NCBI GenBank assembly: GCA_023398955.1
Contig: JAEWRL010000118.1
Location: 16,252-80,251 of the forward strand
DNA length: 64,000 nt
Source: Pseudomonadota bacterium
Lineage (GTDB): Bacteria; Myxococcota_A; Polyangia; Polyangiales; Polyangiaceae
Reading direction: 5' to 3'
In this document: positions 42,510-51,793 of the stretch, in pieces
Position numbering within the stretch: position 1 is the stretch's first letter
Layout of the letters: the number at the start of each line of letters is the position of its first letter
The notes under the pieces: generated by a model
Seen by the model: the letters and a program-made list of their open reading frames with translations, nothing else
Database searches by the model: none
What the model was told of the DNA's origin: nothing
Program-made: the position numbers and the translations under genes

Positions 42510-43199
42510 TCAGAGCGGCTGCGGGATGTTCTTGGGCCTGACAGGGCCAGTGACCCTCTTGGGCTTCTCGCCGAACTTGTACTCCATCAAGATGAGCTCA
42601 TCCCGATCCTTGACCACGAAGGTCAGCGGCGGGTTCTGAGGCTTGAGCCGAGGATTCGACGTCGTGTCGAGGGTCAACGTAATGGCCTCCTCGGGCGCGG
42701 CTTGGATGGTCACGTGGGCCACACCGAACTCGTCGGTCTGCCCGATGACCTCGTTGAGCCACACGATGGGCAGGTTCGCGCCCTTCTCGACGCGAAGGCC
42801 TACCACCACCGTGCGCTGCAAGGGGACACATTCCACGGAGAACCGCGGCTCCGGAGAGCCTTTGGCCAGCGCGCGGAGACCGACGACGACGGCCGCCTCG
42901 GGGGAGGCATAGGACTCTGGACAGACGACGTGCAGCCGCCGAGCTGCCCCTTCCTCTCCCTGGAGCACGAGACGGATGGTCCCGGCCTCGTCGGTGACAC
43001 CCAAGACGCTCTTCTCTTGAATGATCTTCACACCGGGCACTGGCGTACGGCCGTCCCGGCGCGCCGTGATGACGATGGGAAACGTCGCCGCCTGCTCGAC
43101 GGCACGTTGCTGCACCCCCTCCTCGCAGGCACAGAGAGCGAGCGCCACAGCGATGATACCGCGCCGCCAAGGCGCGCTGGAGGAGGAGCAAGGCCGCAC
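42510..43199 (-). CDS. Lipoprotein with carboxypeptidase-regulatory-like (beta-sandwich) domains
   Basis: About 229 residues if translation starts at GTG 43199, which places the signal peptide (RRGIIAVALALCACEEG, lipobox LCAC) at the N-terminus; an ATG at 43319 would leave an implausible 40-residue leader. Two segments look like peptidase-associated beta-sandwich repeats (PVPGVKIIQEKSVLGVTDEAGTIRL; NEVIGQTDEFGVAHVTIQAAP). Function unknown. It lies after the larger lipoprotein at 43304 on the same strand and converges on the immunity gene 17 bases away. Confidence 0.68.
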   Translation of the reverse strand: MRPCSSSSAPWRRGIIAVALALCACEEGVQQRAVEQAATFPIVITARRDGRTPVPGVKIIQEKSVLGVTDEAGTIRLVLQGEEGAARRLHVVCPESYASPEAAVVVGLRALAKGSPEPRFSVECVPLQRTVVVGLRVEKGANLPIVWLNEVIGQTDEFGVAHVTIQAAPEEAITLTLDTTSNPRLKPQNPPLTFVVKDRDELILMEYKFGEKPKRVTGPVRPKNIPQPL

Positions 43200-43303
43200 G
43201 CGCCAACGATGCCACAGAACCGATCTCGACGCGACAGCTCCGAGAGGCCCCGTCCAAGCGGCCAAGCCTGGGCCAAGCCGGACCCAGGCAGCGCTGACGA
43301 CCC

Positions 43304-44680
43304 TCAGGGCTCGCGGCAAGCACCCAAGACGTTGACGGAGCGCTCGATCTGCACGCAGGACTCGGGATGCTCGCAGCTCATTGCTTCGCCGGTGAAGCGC
43401 GGGTTCTCCATATCATCGATGCGCACCGTGGAGCCCGAGAGAGGGTCGAGCACCGCATTGACCCAGAAGGTCTCGCCGCCAAGGAGATCGAGGTCGAAGT
43501 CCTCGCCCACGGGCTCGGAGGCGTGCGCCTCGATGCACGCGGTGCCCGTCTCGTCCGTCCAGCGCTTGGCGCGATAACCGTGGTCACGACCTTCCACCGA
43601 GAAGGCGATGCCCTCCAAGGGCTCACCACATTGGTTCGCCATACTGGCGAAGAAGCACGTGCTGTGCTTCACGGCCAAACCCCAGGCGTAGAAACCGGAA
43701 CCCTCGACGGGCAGGCAGATGCCCACCTTCGTGATCTTCGTCTTGGATTTGGGATCCGCCGTCGAGCAGGGGTTCTCCACGTAGAAGTTCTGCGCGCGAA
43801 TGTCACCCAGCTCGCTGTTCTTCAGCCCCACCCAGTTGGGCATAGTCTGGCCGTCCTCGTCTTTGAGGTACTCACACTTTTCGTCGACCTTCTCGTAGCG
43901 GTTGCCCAGGACGTACTTCACGATGCCGGGCTGCGCGTTCGGCCGCCAACGCCCAGTCACCAGCTCCAGGCGATAAAAAAGCATCTCCACGTCATCGGTG
44001 GTCGGGTCCGCGTCTCCGAGCCAATCAAGAACACTCGCGTCGACGACGGCACAAACGCTCTTCTCGGGCATGTCGACGAGCCGTTCTCCAGAGTCGTCCT
44101 TCAGATCGAAGTAGGCGTAGCCCGAGAGGGACAGGAGCTCACCTTTTGTGTCCCTAAACTCGCCGGGCACCAGATCCAGCGAATTCGTGCCGCTCCCTAC
44201 CGCAACCCAGCCATGAGCCACTGGATCAGGAGTGAACTCGACCCGCCCGTTCTGGGTCCTGCAGAGGGTGCTCCCGCACTGCATCTCCGTAAGCTCCACG
44301 AGGGGAACATCCACTTGGATGGGCGAGGTGAGGAGCGGCAGGTGGACGACCCTCATGTTGGGGAGGTAGCTCTCCTTGTCGAACTCCACCGTGAAATAGT
44401 CGCACCCCGTCACGTCCGCGGTCAGGGAGTACTTGCCGTCGTTGTCCGTCGTGGTCTCGGCTTCGTCCTCCCCGCAGCGGAGGGTGATGCTCACGTCCGT
44501 CGCCGGCAGGGTGCGAATGACCACCTTGCCGACGACGGTGAACTCTGCTGGATTGAACGGCTCCTTCTTGGTGCCATCCTCCGCCTGTTCGTCCTTCTTG
44601 GTGCCGCAACCCCATCCCAAGGACGCGGCAGCGAGCCCCGCAAGGAAACAGCTCCAGAACCCCCAGTGGCGACAAGTCAT
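43304..44680 (-). CDS. Large lipoprotein with carboxypeptidase-regulatory-like domain
   Basis: 458 residues from ATG 44680; lipobox LGWGCG near residue 25, then a Lys/Glu/Asp segment. The N-terminal module reads VVGKVVIRTLPATDVSITLRCGEDEAETTTDNDGKYSLTA, a CarboxypepD_reg-like beta-sandwich. The middle and end are Cys-containing and unrecognised (a KVGICLPVEGSGFYAWGLAVKHSTCFF segment recurs in myxobacterial surface lipoproteins). Probably outer-membrane or surface exposed. Same strand as the lipoproteins at 42510 and 44751, perhaps one unit. Confidence 0.72.
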   Translation of the reverse strand: MTCRHWGFWSCFLAGLAAASLGWGCGTKKDEQAEDGTKKEPFNPAEFTVVGKVVIRTLPATDVSITLRCGEDEAETTTDNDGKYSLTADVTGCDYFTVEFDKESYLPNMRVVHLPLLTSPIQVDVPLVELTEMQCGSTLCRTQNGRVEFTPDPVAHGWVAVGSGTNSLDLVPGEFRDTKGELLSLSGYAYFDLKDDSGERLVDMPEKSVCAVVDASVLDWLGDADPTTDDVEMLFYRLELVTGRWRPNAQPGIVKYVLGNRYEKVDEKCEYLKDEDGQTMPNWVGLKNSELGDIRAQNFYVENPCSTADPKSKTKITKVGICLPVEGSGFYAWGLAVKHSTCFFASMANQCGEPLEGIAFSVEGRDHGYRAKRWTDETGTACIEAHASEPVGEDFDLDLLGGETFWVNAVLDPLSGSTVRIDDMENPRFTGEAMSCEHPESCVQIERSVNVLGACREP

Positions 44681-44750
44681 CGTTTTTTCCTCACGCTCAA
44701 GGGCGGATGCAGTCCGCGCGAGAGGCACGGGACCTGCTTGCCAACACTCC

Positions 44751-45326
44751 CTATGGGATCTGGAAGCCGAAGTCGAATGCTTGGGCGGTTGGGACGGTCG
44801 CGAGCGAACCTCCCGTTCCAACGCTTTCGCAATCCCAACTCGCCACGGTGGCGCCCGCTGTCGAGGACTGTTCCACACCACTGCAGCCCTTGGACTTCAG
44901 AGCCTCATCATAGAAGCCAACCAAGGGCTCCCCGCAGTATTCCGAGCGAACCGTCACGGTCACGGTGGTCCCAGAATCCGTGTTTAGGCTGCCATCGGCG
45001 CGTGCGGGCCCACGGGCCCCACACAGCTCCGCTCCGGGTGGCATGACCCGCAGGGCCGCCGGCAGTCCAGCCCATGTCCCCTGCGTGAACGCCTGTGGGG
45101 TGGTGGAGCCTGCACCGACGGTCTGCTCGAGCTCGGCCATGATTGTCGCGCAATCCTTGTCCGCGCGAGCCGCTTGGCCGCTGTCGGGACAAACGGAACC
45201 CTCGGGATCCGTGGCGCCGCCGCCAGTGCCGCTCCCCTCCCCGCCACCATCATCATCGCTCCCACAACCACACCCGCCGAGCAGCAACACCGCAAAGCAG
45301 GCCACATAGGGCGTCATCCGAATCAT
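44751..45326 (-). CDS. Small lipoprotein of unknown function
   Basis: 191 residues; lipobox LLGGCGCG near residue 19, then a Gly/Asp/Ser linker. The body has four spaced cysteines (CPDSG, DCATIM, LCGARG, EYCGEPL, KGCSGV) suggesting disulfides. No family recognised. First of three lipoprotein genes in the same direction; start ATG at 45326, with 45317 as alternative. Confidence 0.68.
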   Translation of the reverse strand: MIRMTPYVACFAVLLLGGCGCGSDDDGGGEGSGTGGGATDPEGSVCPDSGQAARADKDCATIMAELEQTVGAGSTTPQAFTQGTWAGLPAALRVMPPGAELCGARGPARADGSLNTDSGTTVTVTVRSEYCGEPLVGFYDEALKSKGCSGVEQSSTAGATVASWDCESVGTGGSLATVPTAQAFDFGFQIP

Positions 45327-45612
45327 GCTCCACCTCTCCTCTCAGGCTTCGTCTCGAGCTTCAATAGCTTTGGCTGGGCAGCGCCACAGCTTCCACGACC
45401 AGTCCCACGACCTTGGGCCGAGTTCAGCGCTCTAGCACGACGCTGTGCCGCGGTTCCAGCACTTCTCGCCGAACCAAGGCGACTCCGCGGTCCGAGGAGA
45501 GCACCCCACCCTCGGCTGAACAGCGGCCCGAACGACTCTCACTGGATTCTCCGCGAAGCGGCGCTTGACCGAGGCCCAGGCTCGGCAAACATAGAGGTGC
45601 ACTGGAGGGAAC

Positions 45613-46671
45613 ATGGTTCGACGATGCCTGACATGGCTTGCGCTCTCGGCAATCTTCGCGGCCGGCTGCGGCAGCGACAGCAGTAGCAGCGCCGGGAAGC
45701 CAGCAGGACAGTCGGCAGCGGCGGGGCACGTCGTCTGGGGCATCACGGCTTCGGTGCCGTGGCTCGTGGGACTCGACGCGCGCTCCCTGGAAGAGGTCTC
45801 TGCCGTTCAGGTCGCAGACGGCGCCACGCGGGTCCTGGCCTTCGACGTCGCGGAGGGCTCTGCGTGGATCGGGCGGAATGATGGGTTCGTCGTGGGGGTC
45901 GACCTCGCTACGGAGAGCATCGTGGCGGAGGTCGATCTCACTGGGTTCTCCTCGAGCGGGCAAGCCGTCCAGGCGGCGACCGTCGCCATCGGCAACGACT
46001 TCGTGTACAGCGAGGCCATGGGGGAAGCGGGGCCGCCCGTCGTGGCCATCGACCGCAGTACGCATGCGGCGACGAGTAACCCGGAGCTCCTCGATCCCCT
46101 CTCCTGGATCACCTCCATGCACCAGGACGGAGCCGCGCTCTGGGTGGCCACGAGCAGCAGCGTCTGCCTCGTCAAGGCAGACCTCCAAACCCTAGAGTCC
46201 CTGGGCGTCGCCATGGTGGAGGGCGGCGACACCGAGCTCGGGGGCAGCTGCTACATGGCAGAGGTCGGCTCCGCCGTCTGGGTGTTCGAGACGGACGCAC
46301 GGCGCCTCTACCGCGTCGACAAGGACTCGCTGGAGGCCACCGTCACTGACGATCTCTCGGACTTGACGGACTTCGAGGCGTACTTCGAGGTTCACGCCAA
46401 CCCGACGAGCGTGTTCCTCATGCTGACAGAAGAGCAGGTGATCCACCGCTTCGATGGGGCCAGCGGCGCGCGCCTTCACACATACGATTTTGCGCCATAC
46501 GGCGGCATCCGCACTATGGCAGCGGCTGGCGATGCGCTCTACGTGATCACGAACGAGCCTGGCAAGAAGGAGCTCCTGGAGGTCGACATCGAGACGGGAG
46601 AGACGACGCGAAGCATCGAGGCTACGTCGTGGACGGACGCGATCGTCGTGCAGGAGGAGCAGGGGCCGTAG
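45613..46671 (+). CDS. Beta-propeller-like lipoprotein
   Basis: 352 residues with lipobox FAAGCG at about residue 19 and a short Ser/Gly linker. The body consists of repeated beta units of the quinoprotein/WD type (VPWLVGLDARSLEEVSAVQVADG, GSAWIGRNDGFVVGVDLATESIVAEVDL, SAVWVFETDARRLYRVDKDSLEAT, VIHRFDGASGARLHTYDF, DALYVITNEPGKKELLEVDIETGE), about seven by eye. Such propellers bind ligands or proteins. Ligand unknown. Divergent from the lipoprotein at 44751. Confidence 0.75.
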   Translation: MVRRCLTWLALSAIFAAGCGSDSSSSAGKPAGQSAAAGHVVWGITASVPWLVGLDARSLEEVSAVQVADGATRVLAFDVAEGSAWIGRNDGFVVGVDLATESIVAEVDLTGFSSSGQAVQAATVAIGNDFVYSEAMGEAGPPVVAIDRSTHAATSNPELLDPLSWITSMHQDGAALWVATSSSVCLVKADLQTLESLGVAMVEGGDTELGGSCYMAEVGSAVWVFETDARRLYRVDKDSLEATVTDDLSDLTDFEAYFEVHANPTSVFLMLTEEQVIHRFDGASGARLHTYDFAPYGGIRTMAAAGDALYVITNEPGKKELLEVDIETGETTRSIEATSWTDAIVVQEEQGP

Positions 46672-46688
46672 CCGCGGGGAATCTGAGT

Positions 46689-47003
46689 ATGGACCGCGGA
46701 ACCGCCATGACTGCCAAACAGACCACCCTGACGGTGATAAAGGCCACCCTACGCGGGGTTTGCGTGACGGTGGCCGCCATCCTGGGAGGCTTCGTGCTCG
46801 GGGTACTTGGCTTGATCGCCGGTGCCCTGTTTGGCGGGAATCTTTGCAACACCTGCGAGTTCAACGGACTCAGGGGCTACGAGGGGATGGGTCAGCTGGG
46901 CTTCCTGCTCGGCGCGTGCACGGGTGCCGCGCTCTTCGGCTGGGCTGCCGCCGTTCTACTGCGGAAGCGAAGCGCCCGACGCGCAGCTGCGGCTCGAGGC
47001 TGA
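46689..47003 (+). CDS. Small two-helix membrane protein
   Basis: 104 residues from ATG 46689; ATG 46707 is possible. Two hydrophobic segments: VCVTVAAILGGFVLGVLGLIAGALFGG (about 25-52) and LGFLLGACTGAALFGWAAAVLL (about 70-92), with CNTCEF between and a basic C-terminus. Family not recognised. It follows the propeller lipoprotein by 17 bases. Confidence 0.65.
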   Translation: MDRGTAMTAKQTTLTVIKATLRGVCVTVAAILGGFVLGVLGLIAGALFGGNLCNTCEFNGLRGYEGMGQLGFLLGACTGAALFGWAAAVLLRKRSARRAAAARG

Positions 47004-47018
47004 TCGGTCGACCCCTCG

Positions 47019-49601
47019 TCATTCGGGAACCCACTCGTAGGCGCCGAGATCGGTGCTCGTCCCGTTGTAGTTTGGCGCCATCTCGTCGTCGTATCGCTCC
47101 CGACCCAGGATATCGAGAGCTGGGATGCTTTCATCATCGGGCGCGCGATCGATGCACGGCGATCCGCGGAGGAGCCGTAGAAAGTCGGGAGAGGAGGGAT
47201 CCATGCTGGCGAACTGAGGGTCGAGGTCGATGTTGGTTCCGAGGGCGCCGAGATCCCCTTCGATGGCGTTGTACTCCATCGTCACATTGCCGTCGAACGG
47301 TGTGGGTCCGTTGTTCCAGAGGATGCTCGCCAGGACGGTCACCATGACCGCCCCTCCCGTCGTCGCAACGCTCCCGGACTGCTCGGGAGCATTGCCGACG
47401 AAGGTGGAGCTCGTCAGCCGCCACCTGTCGTCGCTACCGAGATCGAGCACAGGCGCCTCATTGCCGTAGAACACGCTATTGGAAACCATTCCACTATTAC
47501 CGATAAGACAGGCCCCCGTGTTACCAATGAATTCCGCTCCGTTTACAATGACCCTGTTCTCTCCACCAACAATGCCGATGCTGTTACCCTCGAAGGTGGA
47601 GCCCTCAACCCTCCACGACGCAGCATTAGAACCCGCGCGCAGGGCGGCGTCCGTATGATCAACAAACAGAGACTCGTATACCGCAACCACGGTATCATTC
47701 CTTGCGACGGCTCCCGTGACGTTCGCCGAGAACGTGCTATTCGAGATCGTCATCGTCCCCCGATCAGATATCACGCCGGTGCTATTCTCGTCGAACACGG
47801 AGTCCTCGACGGAGAGAGGCATCCGGTATCTGTGTATCCCCGTACCGTTCTCCACGAAGGCGCATCCGAGCACGTTAGTAACGGCCTCGGCCCCAGTATT
47901 GCCCGACCCGTCGACACCCGTCGTGTTCGCCGTGAAAGTGCTACGAAGAATGGAGCTGGCGCCTTCGACGCGGAGGGCCGTCTCGTTGGCCTCGAAGCTA
48001 CAATCCTCGACAATGAGCCCCGCAGCGCCAAAGACGGCGGTTCCAGCGTTGTCCACGATCCGACAGTTCCTCACAGTAGCAACACCGCTCACGAGCATGG
48101 CACTGCCGCTCGACTCCACGGCGTCTCCATTGGCGTCACCGCGGGTGACAGTGAAGCCGTCGAGCAAGGCCCCATCGCCGAGGGTGACGACGTGATGGCT
48201 GTTATCGGCGAGATCCCCCGTAGTGCCAATTTCTCCAGTGAGCACTGAAGGGTTGGCAGCAAAATCGCGCTCCTCCAGGTTCGTTTGGTTTCTCTGAAAG
48301 CCTCCGTAAATCCTACGACCGGCGGCGATGGCGAAGGTGTCCTCTCGGAGCGAGCCAGGGGCGTACTCACCCCTCGCGATCCAGAGATCGCAATCACTGG
48401 ACCGGAGCGCGGAGTCCAGCCTTCGGTAGGCATTGGTCCAACTGGTACCCGGACCGGCGTCCGAGCCTTCTGGATGTACGAAGCGGATGCATCGAGAACA
48501 ATCCTCCCCACCCCAACCTGGAACACAGACGCAGTTGCCGTTGGCACAGTCTCCGTTGTCGGCAGAGCAGGTCTCCGTGATCCCCAAGTCCTGACCGCAC
48601 GAATCCACTGTGTGAACGTTGCCATCCGTTCCGCAAACACGGGTCGTACTCGCTGCGCAACACTGGTCCGTCATCGGGTTGCACGAATCATCAGGGAGAC
48701 ACGGGTCGACGGCGGCGCTCCCCGAGCAGACTCCTCGCTGGCAGCTGTCGCTGCCCGTGCAGAAGCGACCATCGTCGCAGGCGGCTCCGTCTCGGTTCGA
48801 CCAGCGACCGGTCGCCAGCGACACATTGCACGAGAGACACGAGTTTCCCTCGTTCACAGCCCCGTCTTGAACACACCGACCATCTATCCGGCAGCCGTCG
48901 CAGACAGCAGCTCCACCGGTCCCAGCGGCTCCACTGGTCCCAGCAGCCCCACCGCCTCCGGTAGTCTCATCGGTCCCAGCAGCCTCAATGGCCCCTCCAG
49001 CCGCCGGATCCCCACTGGCGCCCGTGCCGCCGTTACTCGCGGTAATTCCACCCGCTCCGCCACCAGCCGTACCCCCAACGTAGTCGCTCCCTCCCTGCGA
49101 AGCACCGCCTCGGCCGATCCCCCCCTGTGCACCAGACGGGGTACCGCTGCCCCCCGATTCAGCCGAGCCGTCCGAGGAGCTCCCGCCCGCCCATTCACCA
49201 CCCGCGGAGGAGCCGCCGTCGAGCTGGCCCGCTGTAGCCCCCTGAGAAGCACCGGCATGGCTTCCACCGGCGGCACCGGTCTGCGGCGCGGTCTCACCCG
49301 CCGAGCCGCCCCGTGGAGAGCCACCTTCACCGGAAGCGCTCCCCCCGTTGCCAGCGCCATCGAGAACTCCGGCGATGCCAAGACCACCATGACCGCCGGA
49401 GAAATGACGGCTGGAGTCCCCCGGACCTTCGCCGCTGCGGGGCTCCCCGGCGGTACCCGCAATGCCGCCGTCGCCACCTTGTGCGGATCGGCTCGAGAAA
49501 TCGTCACCTTTGCAGCCGCCAAGAGCGACTGCAACTGCAGCGGAACCGACAAGGCCCCGCGCGGAGCGCCTGCGAGCCACTGCGTAATGCGAGGTATTCA
49601 T
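47019..49601 (-). CDS. Surface lipoprotein with Cys-rich segment and parallel beta-helix
   Basis: 860 residues. Lipobox VALGGCK (about residue 30), then a long Gly/Ser/Thr/Ala linker to about residue 240. A Cys-rich myxobacterial disintegrin/EGF-like region follows (about 240-385: CDGCRIDGRCVQ, NSCLSCNVS, CDDGRFCTGSDSC, CVCVPGWGGEDC). The rest is a right-handed beta-helix of pectate-lyase/polymorphic-outer-membrane type (FVHPEGSDAGPGTSWTNAY, then repeated N-x-F/V rungs with SxF units). The long beta-helix suggests an adhesin or polysaccharide-binding surface protein; catalytic residues were not seen. Confidence 0.85.
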   Translation of the reverse strand: MNTSHYAVARRRSARGLVGSAAVAVALGGCKGDDFSSRSAQGGDGGIAGTAGEPRSGEGPGDSSRHFSGGHGGLGIAGVLDGAGNGGSASGEGGSPRGGSAGETAPQTGAAGGSHAGASQGATAGQLDGGSSAGGEWAGGSSSDGSAESGGSGTPSGAQGGIGRGGASQGGSDYVGGTAGGGAGGITASNGGTGASGDPAAGGAIEAAGTDETTGGGGAAGTSGAAGTGGAAVCDGCRIDGRCVQDGAVNEGNSCLSCNVSLATGRWSNRDGAACDDGRFCTGSDSCQRGVCSGSAAVDPCLPDDSCNPMTDQCCAASTTRVCGTDGNVHTVDSCGQDLGITETCSADNGDCANGNCVCVPGWGGEDCSRCIRFVHPEGSDAGPGTSWTNAYRRLDSALRSSDCDLWIARGEYAPGSLREDTFAIAAGRRIYGGFQRNQTNLEERDFAANPSVLTGEIGTTGDLADNSHHVVTLGDGALLDGFTVTRGDANGDAVESSGSAMLVSGVATVRNCRIVDNAGTAVFGAAGLIVEDCSFEANETALRVEGASSILRSTFTANTTGVDGSGNTGAEAVTNVLGCAFVENGTGIHRYRMPLSVEDSVFDENSTGVISDRGTMTISNSTFSANVTGAVARNDTVVAVYESLFVDHTDAALRAGSNAASWRVEGSTFEGNSIGIVGGENRVIVNGAEFIGNTGACLIGNSGMVSNSVFYGNEAPVLDLGSDDRWRLTSSTFVGNAPEQSGSVATTGGAVMVTVLASILWNNGPTPFDGNVTMEYNAIEGDLGALGTNIDLDPQFASMDPSSPDFLRLLRGSPCIDRAPDDESIPALDILGRERYDDEMAPNYNGTSTDLGAYEWVPE

Positions 49602-49951
49602 GTCTCACCGTCCTTGACTATGTCGCGACCCTCCTGCCCCTGAAGCGTCGCCCCTGTCATGGTCATGACGTCGTATCCCGCTGCCGGTGGGCGGCCGGTC
49701 TTCGGTGCCCCTGAGCTCTCACCGCGAGGCCCATAAGCCTGACGGAGCACGGGTCCATTCGTCAAGGATCATTGCTGCCCGCAGTTCAAGCCCAGCCGCC
49801 ACGTCCTTGCTCGTGAGCACTTGGTTCATCTGGTTCTGATGCGCTCCTGAAGACTCAATCACGGCGTCGTCCAGGACGATTGTGCTTCAGCTCGCGAGGG
49901 CCTGGGGCTGGAGGGGGTCAATAGCAAACCCGCCACGGCGTCATGTCCCAG
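49602..49951. other. Upstream region of beta-helix lipoprotein gene
   Basis: 350 bases that should hold the promoter of the minus-strand lipoprotein gene. No gene, palindrome or insertion sequence was recognised. Confidence 0.4.
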
Positions 49952-50401
49952 CTAGTCTTCCAGACTTTCGTGAGCGTGCATCACGAGCCCTCGCGGCGGG
50001 CCCCAACCGACGCCGGGCTTCGAGGGCCAGCGCGGCCCGCGTCGCGCCTCGCCGTCACCATCGGCCCGCGTCGCCTTCCGGCGCCGCGCCTCGCTGTTGC
50101 CGTCTACCTGCGCTGCCAGCCCGCGGCGCGCCTCGCCGTTGCTGTCGGCGTCTGGCGATGGACTCTCCGCGCGGCGAGTTCGCGTCCTCCGCTGGCCGGA
50201 CGGCGCCCCCTCTCGTTGCGGGGGCTCGAGCTCTCTGGGACCGCGCCCCTGCCGGACCGCAAACCGCCTCGCGCGCTCCCGCTCGAGCAGCACGTCGAGA
50301 GCGCGCTCCACGATCTCAGCGAGGCTCGCGTCGGGAAGCGAGTGGCTGACAAGGGCGCGGGCTCGCTGTCGCTCGCGAGGTCCAACGTCACCGGGCCGCA
50401 C
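49952..50401 (-). pseudogene. Decayed HNH-endonuclease-like protein remnant
   Basis: The minus frame reads LVSHSLPDASLAEIVERALDVLLERERARRFAV, a pattern resembling the helical N-terminal part of widespread bacterial HNH endonucleases that normally continue with a basic linker and an HNH domain. Here it continues only as Arg/Ala/Gly-rich sequence with three imperfect ~42-base repeats (DGNSEARR-like, DNA about 50030-50150) and no HNH motif. It is bounded upstream by the 43-bp repeat array. Most likely a degraded, repeat-invaded gene; identification is tentative. Confidence 0.4.
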
Positions 50402-50707
50402 TCACAACCACCAAGCGACGAGGTCCAACGTCACCGGGCCGCACTCGCAACCACCAAGCGACGAGGTGGGGGGTCCTGGAGGAGCGAGCCAAACCACTCG
50501 CTTCCAAGGCACGACGTCACGGCCCGGTGCTTCGGACCACTCGTCGCCAAGGTACGACGTCACGGCCTGGTGCTTCGAGCCACTCGTCGCCAAGGTGCTA
50601 CGTCACCACCCGCTGCTTCGAACCACTCGTCGCCAAGGTGCTACGTCACCACCGCTGCTTCGAACCACTAAGAACGAGGTATCTGGACCCCAATCTAGTG
50701 GTTCGAA
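50365..50707. repeat. Eight-copy 43-bp tandem repeat array
   Basis: Copies start at about 50365, 50408, 50451, 50494, 50537, 50580, 50623 (42 bp) and 50665, with constant 43-bp period. The most conserved parts are CCAC at the start and an internal A(A/C)GTCAC core (CCAAGGTGCTACGTCACC in copies 6-7). Copies 3 and 8 are strongly diverged but keep the exact length. The period is not a multiple of three, so it is not maintained as protein. There are no spacers, so it is not a CRISPR. The last copy forms a 12-bp perfect inverted repeat with the preceding boundary. Confidence 0.85.
50659..50707. other. 12-bp perfect inverted repeat closing the repeat array
   Basis: TTCGAACCACTA at 50659-50670 and TAGTGGTTCGAA at 50696-50707, separated by 25 bases. 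It can fold into a hairpin downstream of the minus-strand sigma/anti-sigma operon end at 50786, so it may be a terminator, or it may be a site recognised with the array. Confidence 0.7.
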
Positions 50708-50785
50708 CCGCCCGGCTCAGCATCCGGTGATGGATCCGCGCGCCGTTGGATCGGCTCGCCCATCGGTGCCCGGTCCTCTTCCCTG

Positions 50786-51793
50786 TCAAGGTGACTTGCC
50801 ACGCCGGCAGGGCGCCAGGGCGTCGCGCACGCGCCGGGCAAGCGGCCCCTGCGGCGCCGCCCGCAGGGACTCCACGGCTAGCCTGGTCGCGGCTCTGCAG
50901 TGCTGGCTGCGCGCGAGCTCTTCGATGCGCAGGACCTTCGCTTCGTACGCCAGTTGGGGTGAAGGTAGTCGGCGGGCGTGTTCATCCAGCGCAGCCTTTG
51001 CACGCACCGTGTCGCCGCGGGCAAGGGCCTGCCGCGCTTGCTCGAGCAGACGCACCTCATCTTGAAGGCGCGTCATCGGGACCGGTCGCGCCTTCTCCGG
51101 AGCTCTTGCAGCCGCAGGCGCGAGCCGCGGTGGACGGGCACCACCGGGGGGAGCCTCAGGAGCCTCAGGAGCCTCAGGAGCCTCGACGAGGCCTGGCAGG
51201 GGTTCCCGTTCGCCACCACCATCCACAGCGTAGCCCGGCACGGGATTGCGCGAAGCGTCAGCGATGACCACAGCCGTCGCGGTCCGGCCAGCACCGGCGT
51301 CGGTCAGCCCGGCTCCGACCCGCGAGTGTTGCTCTCCCTGCGCGAGAGCTGCTGCGGTCGCGGAGGGCGCGCGGGCCGACGTCTCCGATGCCGAACTCGC
51401 CACCATCTCTGTTTCCGTCGACGACGCCGGCGATGCAGCGGCGGTTGAGGGCACCGCTCGAGGCGATGCTGGCAGCGAGATGGAGGGTGCGGAGGCAGGG
51501 CGCGCCATCTCTACCCTGGGAGCTTGGCGTGCTTCTTGGGTCACCGCGCGCCAAGCTCCGAGCCCAGCCGATGTGGCGAGGAGACCGGCCCCGACCCACT
51601 TCCAAAGGCCAGGGCCGGCAGCCCCCCGCAAGGCCATGGCACTCGCCGCCGAGAGGATGCCAATGCCGCCTAGATTGAGCGCGAGGAGCGTCCTCCGCAG
51701 GGCGCGAGGCGGCGGCGCATCCGCTCGCGCCGAACGTACGAGCGCTTGGCGAACCGAACGCAGCACCTCGAGCTCGTGTTGGTTCTCGGTCAT
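50786..51793 (-). CDS. Putative membrane anti-sigma factor
   Basis: 335 residues. The N-terminal cytoplasmic part is short (about 45 residues), then one or two membrane segments (LLALNLGGIGILSAASAMAL; LWKWVGAGLLATSAGLGAW), a long Ala/Ser/Pro-rich extracytoplasmic region with a (EAP)n stretch encoded by 9-bp repeats near 51150-51183, and a helical C-terminus with TPR-like pattern (LLEQARQALARGDTVRAKAALDEHARRLP). Its ATG overlaps the ECF sigma stop (ATGA). The arrangement is typical of myxobacterial sigma/anti-sigma pairs, but no zinc-binding anti-sigma motif is seen. Confidence 0.72.
   Translation of the reverse strand: MTENQHELEVLRSVRQALVRSARADAPPPRALRRTLLALNLGGIGILSAASAMALRGAAGPGLWKWVGAGLLATSAGLGAWRAVTQEARQAPRVEMARPASAPSISLPASPRAVPSTAAASPASSTETEMVASSASETSARAPSATAAALAQGEQHSRVGAGLTDAGAGRTATAVVIADASRNPVPGYAVDGGGEREPLPGLVEAPEAPEAPEAPPGGARPPRLAPAAARAPEKARPVPMTRLQDEVRLLEQARQALARGDTVRAKAALDEHARRLPSPQLAYEAKVLRIEELARSQHCRAATRLAVESLRAAPQGPLARRVRDALAPCRRGKSP

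Noticed and set aside
50365..50707. CRISPR array
   Set aside because: Units follow each other without unique spacers and diverge gradually; no cas gene is near.
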